10,619 nucleotides of DNA from Pseudomonadota bacterium. GTDB taxonomy: Bacteria > Pseudomonadota > Gammaproteobacteria > Burkholderiales > SG8-41. Position 1 is the stretch's first letter, and the number at the start of each line of letters is the position of its first letter. Shown here one piece after another: positions 6,873-10,619 of this stretch. The notes below the pieces were generated by a model, which worked only from the letters and a program-made list of their open reading frames with translations, was not told where the DNA came from and ran no database searches. Location: NCBI GenBank assembly GCA_023431245.1, contig JAEYXO010000254.1, positions 1 through 10,619 on the forward strand, given 5' to 3'. The translations under genes were made by a program, and so were the position numbers.

Positions 6873-7400
6873 GTGAAAACGCTGTCCACTGCATCCCGGG
6901 TGGCTCCAGCGTCGTCAAACTCTCTTTTACGAGAACCTCGCATTTCCGACGGCGCGGCCATCCACAGGCTGGTTCGCGCCTGTCCGCCGCTGGACCTGAA
7001 TTCCCCGTACGCCTATCTGCTGCTGTGCGCGCACCATGCCGGCAGCTGCGTGCTCGCGGAGCAGGACGGTGAGCTTGCCGGCTTCGTTTCCGCCTACCGC
7101 CCGCCGGCCCAGGCCGACACCGTGTTTGTCTGGCAGGTCGCCGTGGCGCCCGCGGCGCGCGGACAGGGCCTGGCGCTGCGGATGCTCGAACACCTGCTGG
7201 CACGGCCGGCGCTGGCCGGCTGCCGCCGGCTGGAAACCACGGTGACCCCTTCGAATGCCGCCTCGCGGCGGGTATTTGAAACACTGGCAACACGACTGAA
7301 CGCGCGCTGCGCCGAGCGCAGCTTTTTTTCCAAGGAGGACTTCCAGGATCCGCATCACGAGCCCGAGATGCTGATTGCCATCGGCCCATGGACAACATGA
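6873..7400 (+). CDS. ectA: L-2,4-diaminobutyrate N-acetyltransferase EctA
   Basis: EctA (175 residues) is the GNAT-fold enzyme that acetylates L-2,4-diaminobutyrate with acetyl-CoA to N-gamma-acetyl-diaminobutyrate in cytosolic ectoine synthesis. The EctA-specific segment LDLNSPYAYLLLCAHHAGSCVLAE (40-63) is unmistakable. FVWQVAVAPAARGQGLALRML (85-105) is the acetyl-CoA-binding loop region. LETTVTPSNAASRRVFETLA (120-139) is the conserved C-terminal part. The length is normal. The start is GTG 6873: an in-frame TAA lies directly before it (6870-6872), and the next candidate GTG (6900) is no better. Neither has a Shine-Dalgarno sequence; the upstream bases are merely A-rich. It is first in the ect operon, 37 bp before ectB. 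Confidence 0.93.
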   Translation: MKTLSTASRVAPASSNSLLREPRISDGAAIHRLVRACPPLDLNSPYAYLLLCAHHAGSCVLAEQDGELAGFVSAYRPPAQADTVFVWQVAVAPAARGQGLALRMLEHLLARPALAGCRRLETTVTPSNAASRRVFETLATRLNARCAERSFFSKEDFQDPHHEPEMLIAIGPWTT

Positions 7401-7437
7401 GCCGGACTGGACCAACCGGGCAGAGGAGAGCCATAAC

Positions 7438-8547
7438 ATGAACCTTAAAATTTTCGACCGCATGGAATCGGAAGTGCGCGGCTACATCCGCTCCTTCCCC
7501 ACGATATTCGACAAGGCGCGGGGATCGAAGCTGATCGACGAGGCCAACAACAGCTACATCGATTTCTTCGCCGGCGCCGGCACGCTCAACTACGGGCACA
7601 ACAACCCGGTGATCAAGCAGGAGCTGCTGAATTACATCGAGTCCGACGGCGTGATCCACGGACTCGACATGGCCACCGTCGCGAAGAAGGAGATGCTGGA
7701 GGCTTTTGACCGCATCATCCTCAAGCCGCGCGGCATGGACTACAAGCTGCAGTTTCCGGGACCCACCGGCACCAATGCCGTCGAGGCGTCGCTGAAGCTG
7801 GCGCGGCTGGTCAAGGGGCGCAGCAACATCGTCTCCTTCACCCACGGTTTCCACGGTGTCAGCGGCGCCTCGCTGGCGGCGACGGCCAATGCCAAGTACC
7901 GCGGCGCCGCGGGCGCCCCGCTCGACAACACCACGTTCATGCCCTATGACGGCTATCTCGGCAAGGACGTCGACACCGTCGCGTACCTCGAGCGCATGGT
8001 CGCGGACCGCAGCAGCGGCATGGACCATCCCGCGGCGGTGATCGTCGAGACCGTGCAGGGCGAGGGCGGCGTCAATGTCGCCAGCTTCGCCTGGCTGCGC
8101 GCACTGGAACAGGTCTGCCGCCGCCATGACATGCTGCTGATCGTCGATGACATCCAGATGGGCTGCGGCCGCACCGGGCGCTTCTTCAGCTTCGAGGAGG
8201 CGGGCATCTCGCCGGACATCGTCACGCTGTCGAAGTCGATCAGCGCCTACGGACTGCCGATGGCGCTGGTGCTGCTGAAGCCCGAAATCGACGTCTGGAA
8301 GCCGGGCGCGCACAACGGCACTTTCCGCGGCAACAACCTCGCCTTCGTCACCGCGCGCGCGGCGCTGATGCATTACTGGAGCGATGACGCCTTCCAGGAG
8401 GGGGTGCGGCGCAAGGGCGTGATCATGCGCAACTGGCTGGAGCACATCGCCACGGACTATCCCTCGGGCGAATTCGAGGTGCGCGGCCGCGGCATGATCC
8501 AGGGACTCGCATCGGCCGATCCGGCGCTCGCGGACCGCATCGCCTAG
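7438..8547 (+). CDS. ectB: Diaminobutyrate-2-oxoglutarate transaminase EctB, cut by an internal amber codon
   Basis: EctB is the PLP class III aminotransferase that makes L-2,4-diaminobutyrate from aspartate semialdehyde and glutamate, the first committed step of ectoine synthesis. Visible marks are GPTGTNAVE (108-116), FHG (138-140), IVDDIQMGCGRTGRFF (235-250) with D237 for the pyridine nitrogen, the PLP lysine K266 in TLSKS, and NGTFRGNN (293-300). ATG 7438 has GAGGAG at 7423-7428. A TAG at 8545-8547 stops the frame after 369 residues. The same frame then continues for 66 more codons with clear EctB sequence to a TGA at 8746-8748. Read through, the protein would be 436 residues, the usual size. 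As written it lacks the end of the C-terminal small domain and is probably inactive. CAG to TAG is one transition. Sequencing error, pseudogene or suppression are all possible; see the continuation at 8548-8748. Confidence 0.9.
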   Translation: MNLKIFDRMESEVRGYIRSFPTIFDKARGSKLIDEANNSYIDFFAGAGTLNYGHNNPVIKQELLNYIESDGVIHGLDMATVAKKEMLEAFDRIILKPRGMDYKLQFPGPTGTNAVEASLKLARLVKGRSNIVSFTHGFHGVSGASLAATANAKYRGAAGAPLDNTTFMPYDGYLGKDVDTVAYLERMVADRSSGMDHPAAVIVETVQGEGGVNVASFAWLRALEQVCRRHDMLLIVDDIQMGCGRTGRFFSFEEAGISPDIVTLSKSISAYGLPMALVLLKPEIDVWKPGAHNGTFRGNNLAFVTARAALMHYWSDDAFQEGVRRKGVIMRNWLEHIATDYPSGEFEVRGRGMIQGLASADPALADRIA

Positions 8548-8748
8548 CGCTGCTTCGAAAACGGCCTGGTGATCGAGACCTCCGGCGCCGACGACGTGCT
8601 GAAGCTGATGCCGGCGCTGACCATCGACGAGAAGCTGCTGTGCCAGGGTCTCGACATCGTCGAGGACAGCGTGGCACAGGCGCTTGGCGTGAGGCGGGTC
8701 CAGGGGCGGGACCGCAAGATCCAGTACATCAACTTCAGGGCCGCGTGA
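8548..8748 (+). pseudogene. ectB: C-terminal continuation of ectB behind the amber codon
   Basis: In the same frame as ectB, 66 codons follow the TAG without any further stop. They encode RCFENGLVIETSGADDVLKL and then MPALTIDEKLL, GLDIVEDSVAQALG and a tail ending YINFRAA. The NGLVIETSG segment and the LTIDE block with its following helix are the standard C-terminus of EctB. The frame ends with TGA overlapping the ectC ATG (TGATG). No ribosome binding site or good start codon suggests separate translation. The perfect preservation of frame and sequence shows that any inactivation is very recent or not real. Confidence 0.85.
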
Positions 8749-9140
8749 TGATCGTCCGCAGCATCGACGAGATCCGCGGCACGCCGCAGGAGGTGGCTGC
8801 GCCCAACTGGGTCAGCCGCCGCCTGCTGCTGGCGCGCGACGGCATGGGGTTTTCCTTCCACGAAACCACGATCTACGCCGGCACCGAAACCCACATCCAT
8901 TACCGCAACCACCTGGAGGCGGTGTTCTGCGTGGCGGGCGAGGGCGAAATCGAGACCGTTGCCGACGGCATCAAACACGTGATCCGGCCGGGCGTGATGT
9001 ACGCGCTCGACCGGCATGACGAACATTACCTGCGCGCGCGCAGCGAGCTGAAACTGGTCTGCGTGTTCAACCCGCCGCTGACCGGGCGCGAGGTGCACGA
9101 TGAGGAAGGCGTCTATCCGCTGCTCGCGGAACCCGCCTGA
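8748..9140 (+). CDS. ectC: L-ectoine synthase EctC
   Basis: EctC (130 residues, the usual length) is a cupin-fold, iron-dependent cyclase that closes N-gamma-acetyl-diaminobutyrate to ectoine by loss of water. The protein begins MIVRSIDEI, as EctC proteins do. The metal ligands established in Paenibacillus lautus EctC (Glu57, Tyr85, His93) fall at exactly the same numbers here: HLEAVF, PGVMYALDRHD and DEHYLRA. The sequence ETHIHYRNHLEAVFCVAGEGEIE is the core cupin motif. The ATG shares its A with the ectB stop (TGATG), so translation is probably coupled to ectB, and no strong separate ribosome binding site is seen. The amber codon 200 bp upstream in ectB would therefore be expected to reduce EctC synthesis. 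Confidence 0.96.
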   Translation: MIVRSIDEIRGTPQEVAAPNWVSRRLLLARDGMGFSFHETTIYAGTETHIHYRNHLEAVFCVAGEGEIETVADGIKHVIRPGVMYALDRHDEHYLRARSELKLVCVFNPPLTGREVHDEEGVYPLLAEPA

Positions 9141-9166
9141 CCACGGACAAGGGAGGCAAGCTGAAC

Positions 9167-10072
9167 ATGGTACTGGTATCCGACATTTATCAATCGCGCA
9201 GCGACAACGAAGCGGCAATCATCCTGCGCCAGGACCCGGTGGTCTACCCGGGGCCCCACGCCAAGGGTGAATTCGCGCTGTCCGAGCACCAGCTGCGCAG
9301 TTACCGCAAGAACGGCTTCATCCAGCTGCGCGGACTGCTGCAGCAGAACGAGACCGAGGAACTGCTGCGCGAGGCGCGGCAGCTCGCGCTGACGAGCGGG
9401 CAGCGCGGACTGCCCGAGGCGGTGCTGGAGCCGGGCAGCGACGAGGTGCGCTCGGTATTCCGGGTGCACGGATTGAGCCAGGTGTTCGAGCGGCTGATGC
9501 GGGACGGACGGCTGCTCGACGTCGCGCGCCAGATCCTCGGCAGCGAGGTCTACATCCACCAGTCGCGCGTCAACCTCAAGCCCGGTTTTTCCGGCAGGGA
9601 GTTCTACTGGCATTCGGATTTCGAGACCTGGCATATTGAGGACGGGATGCCGCGCATGCGCGCGGTCAGCTGCGTCGTGCTGCTGACCGAGAACAACGAG
9701 TTCAACGGCCCCCTGATGCTGGTGCCGGGTTCGCACATGCATTACATCTCCTGCATCGGCCAGACCCCCGAGGATCACTACAAGCAGTCGCTGCGCAAGC
9801 AGGAATACGGCGTGCCTGATTCCACCAGCCTGGGCTTCCTGGTGCAGCGCGGCGGCCTGCAGTCTGCGAAGGGGCCGGCAGGATCGGTGCTGTTCTTCGA
9901 TTGCAACACGATGCATGGATCGAACAGCAACATCTCGCCGTTTCCGCGGGCCAACCTGTTTTTTGTCTACAACAGCGTCGACAACCGCCTCGGCAACCCG
10001 CGCGGCGGCCTGCAGCCGCGGCCGGAATTCATCGCAGCGCGCGAATCGGCCACTCCGCTGCAGCGGCTGTAA
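9167..10072 (+). CDS. ectD: Ectoine 5-hydroxylase EctD
   Basis: EctD (301 residues, normal length) is the Fe(II)/2-oxoglutarate dioxygenase that converts ectoine to 5-hydroxyectoine. The iron triad is visible: H149 and D151 in FYWHSDFETWH, and H250 in CNTMHGSNSN. The signature segment WHSDFETWHIEDGMPRMRAVS (148-168) is characteristic of ectoine hydroxylases among the phytanoyl-CoA hydroxylase-like proteins. QSRVNLKPG (132-140) and GPLMLVPGSH (181-190) are further conserved blocks. ATG 9167 has a strong AAGGGAGG-type ribosome binding site at 9149-9156. The gene lies 26 bp after ectC and should be the last of the operon, ending in TAA. Its presence predicts a hydroxyectoine producer, provided EctB is functional. 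A five-pair hairpin after the stop (10078-10091) has no T tract, so the operon terminator is unclear. Confidence 0.97.
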   Translation: MVLVSDIYQSRSDNEAAIILRQDPVVYPGPHAKGEFALSEHQLRSYRKNGFIQLRGLLQQNETEELLREARQLALTSGQRGLPEAVLEPGSDEVRSVFRVHGLSQVFERLMRDGRLLDVARQILGSEVYIHQSRVNLKPGFSGREFYWHSDFETWHIEDGMPRMRAVSCVVLLTENNEFNGPLMLVPGSHMHYISCIGQTPEDHYKQSLRKQEYGVPDSTSLGFLVQRGGLQSAKGPAGSVLFFDCNTMHGSNSNISPFPRANLFFVYNSVDNRLGNPRGGLQPRPEFIAARESATPLQRL

Positions 10073-10104
10073 TTCCTCCCGCGGCGGCGGGCCGGGCGCT
10101 TGCA

Positions 10105-10110
10105 TATAAT
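10105..10110 (+). promoter_or_regulatory. Candidate -10 box for the serine protease gene
   Basis: TATAAT is a perfect -10 hexamer in very G+C-rich DNA, 32 bp behind the ectD stop. The bases 16-18 bp upstream are GC-only and give no -35 element. A TG lies just upstream (10101-10102) but one base off the ideal extended -10 spacing. If active, transcription would start near 10117, just before the hairpin at 10120-10139. Confidence 0.45.
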
Positions 10111-10119
10111 CCGGGCTTT

Positions 10120-10139
10120 CGGCGCGCAGTCGCGCGCCG
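10120..10139. other. Strong hairpin in the leader of the serine protease gene
   Basis: CGGCGCGC (10120-10127) and GCGCGCCG (10132-10139) are perfectly complementary around a four-base AGTC loop. All eight pairs are G-C. No T run follows on either strand, so it is unlikely to be an intrinsic terminator. It lies between the TATAAT box and the ribosome binding site at 10147-10152, where it would form the 5' end of the mRNA. Confidence 0.5.
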
Positions 10140-10157
10140 CATTGCCGGGAGAATAGT

Positions 10158-10619
10158 TTGAAAACATGTTTCAGCGCGGTGCTGCTGGGGCTGCTGCCGG
10201 CCCTGGCCGCGGCCCAGGGCAAAAATCCGGAGTTGCTGTTCCAGGAAGTCTCGCGCAGCATCGTCACCATCCAGGCGCTGGACAAGGCGGGCAACATCGC
10301 CAGCCTCGGCAGCGGCGTGGTGATCGCGCCGGGCGCGGTGGTCACCAACTGCCATGTGCTGGAGGGCGGAGCGCAGTTTTCGGTGATCAGCGGCAAAACC
10401 ATGCAGAGCGGCGAGCTGCGCGCGGCCGACCAGGAGCGCGACCTATGCGAGCTGCAGGTTTCCACGCTGAAGGCGCCGCGGGTGCCGCTGTACACCAGCC
10501 GGCTGCGCGTCGGCCAGCGGGTGTACGCGGGCGGCGCTCCTGAAGGACTGGAGCTGACCATCAGCGAAGGACTGGTCTCGAGCATGCGCGAGATCGATGG
10601 CGCGCAATACATCCAGACC
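10158..10619 (+). CDS. Exported trypsin-like serine protease, HtrA/S1C type (N-terminal part, runs off right edge)
   Basis: The frame starts at TTG 10158 behind GGGAGA (10147-10152) and is open for 154 codons to the edge. The only ATG nearby (10166) is in another frame. Residues 1-20 are a signal peptide (MKTCFSAVLLGLLPALAAAQG) with probable cleavage after AAA, giving a periplasmic protein. The mature part shows the chymotrypsin-like pattern: SIVTIQALD, LGSGVVIAPGAVVTNCHVLEG with catalytic H66, and ERDLCELQV with probable catalytic D95. RVGQRVYAGGAPEGLELTISEGLVSS (117-142) resembles the region before the catalytic Ser, which lies beyond the window. A role in envelope protein quality control is possible; any PDZ or other C-terminal domain cannot be seen. 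It has its own -10 box, so it need not belong to the ect operon. Confidence 0.85.
   Translation, partial: MKTCFSAVLLGLLPALAAAQGKNPELLFQEVSRSIVTIQALDKAGNIASLGSGVVIAPGAVVTNCHVLEGGAQFSVISGKTMQSGELRAADQERDLCELQVSTLKAPRVPLYTSRLRVGQRVYAGGAPEGLELTISEGLVSSMREIDGAQYIQT

Noticed and set aside
6808..8445. Long minus-strand open frames opposite ectA and ectB (6808-8445), and similarly opposite ectC-ectD and the protease gene (9113-10612)
   Set aside because: The plus-strand genes are unmistakable, and the antisense products show only the composition expected from codon-position GC bias.
8640..8747. Extension of the ectC frame upstream into ectB
   Set aside because: EctC proteins begin with MIVR at ATG 8748. 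The upstream sequence is ectB read in another frame, and the end of the extension is explained by the TGATG overlap.
10078..10091. Hairpin CCCGC-GGCG-GCGGG after ectD as operon terminator
   Set aside because: It has only five pairs and no T tract; it may be chance in GC-rich DNA. No convincing intrinsic terminator for ectABCD was found.
1..10619. CRISPR arrays, insertion sequences, tRNA genes, attachment sites
   Set aside because: I saw no spaced repeat arrays, transposase-like frames, terminal inverted repeats or tRNA-like cloverleaf sequences; the window reads as ordinary chromosomal metabolic genes.

Overview
The window is G+C-rich proteobacterial DNA. It carries a cytoplasmic-type molybdenum sulfite dehydrogenase operon (soeABC) and a complete-looking ectoine/hydroxyectoine operon (ectABCD). 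Together these suggest a sulfur-oxidising, halotolerant or marine-type beta- or gammaproteobacterium. The organism assignment is inference from gene content and base composition; no rRNA or other phylogenetic marker is present.

Layout. Positions 1-181 hold the start of a minus-strand secreted protein, probably of the DUF4139 family, that runs off the left edge. A divergent intergenic region separates it from a LOG-family phosphoribohydrolase gene (380-961, plus strand). From there to the right edge every gene is on the plus strand. After a short gap with a tandem 14-bp direct repeat come soeA (1072-3963), soeB (3992-4723) and soeC (4740-5678). A small one-helix protein resembling the LETM1 core (5694-6029) follows closely, and a good intrinsic terminator candidate (6032-6062) closes the unit. 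A DUF2726-type membrane-anchored protein (6081-6635) stands alone.

Next is a 237-bp intergenic region whose right half is strikingly AT-rich. It has a textbook sigma-70 promoter (TTGACC, 17 bp, TATAAT) with an inverted repeat just upstream. This promoter leads into ectA (6873-7400), ectB (from 7438), ectC (8748-9140) and ectD (9167-10072). The last feature is the N-terminal half of an exported trypsin-like serine protease (10158 to the right edge) with its own -10 box and a strong leader hairpin.

How the genes work together. SoeA (Mo-bis-MGD and one Fe-S cluster), SoeB (four Fe-S clusters) and SoeC (membrane anchor) form a complex that oxidises sulfite on the cytoplasmic face and passes electrons to quinone. 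EctB, EctA and EctC convert aspartate semialdehyde to ectoine, and EctD hydroxylates it to 5-hydroxyectoine. No aspartokinase (ask_ect) or ectR regulator gene lies next to the ect genes here.

The most notable anomaly is an in-frame amber codon (8545-8547) in ectB. It cuts the frame at residue 370 of an otherwise intact 436-residue reading frame. The remaining codons are still recognisably EctB and end in a TGATG overlap with ectC. This is a sequencing error, a recent nonsense mutation or a recoded codon; the sequence alone cannot decide. No obviously new system was found. The least characterised pieces are the LETM1-like gene behind soeC and the DUF2726 gene.
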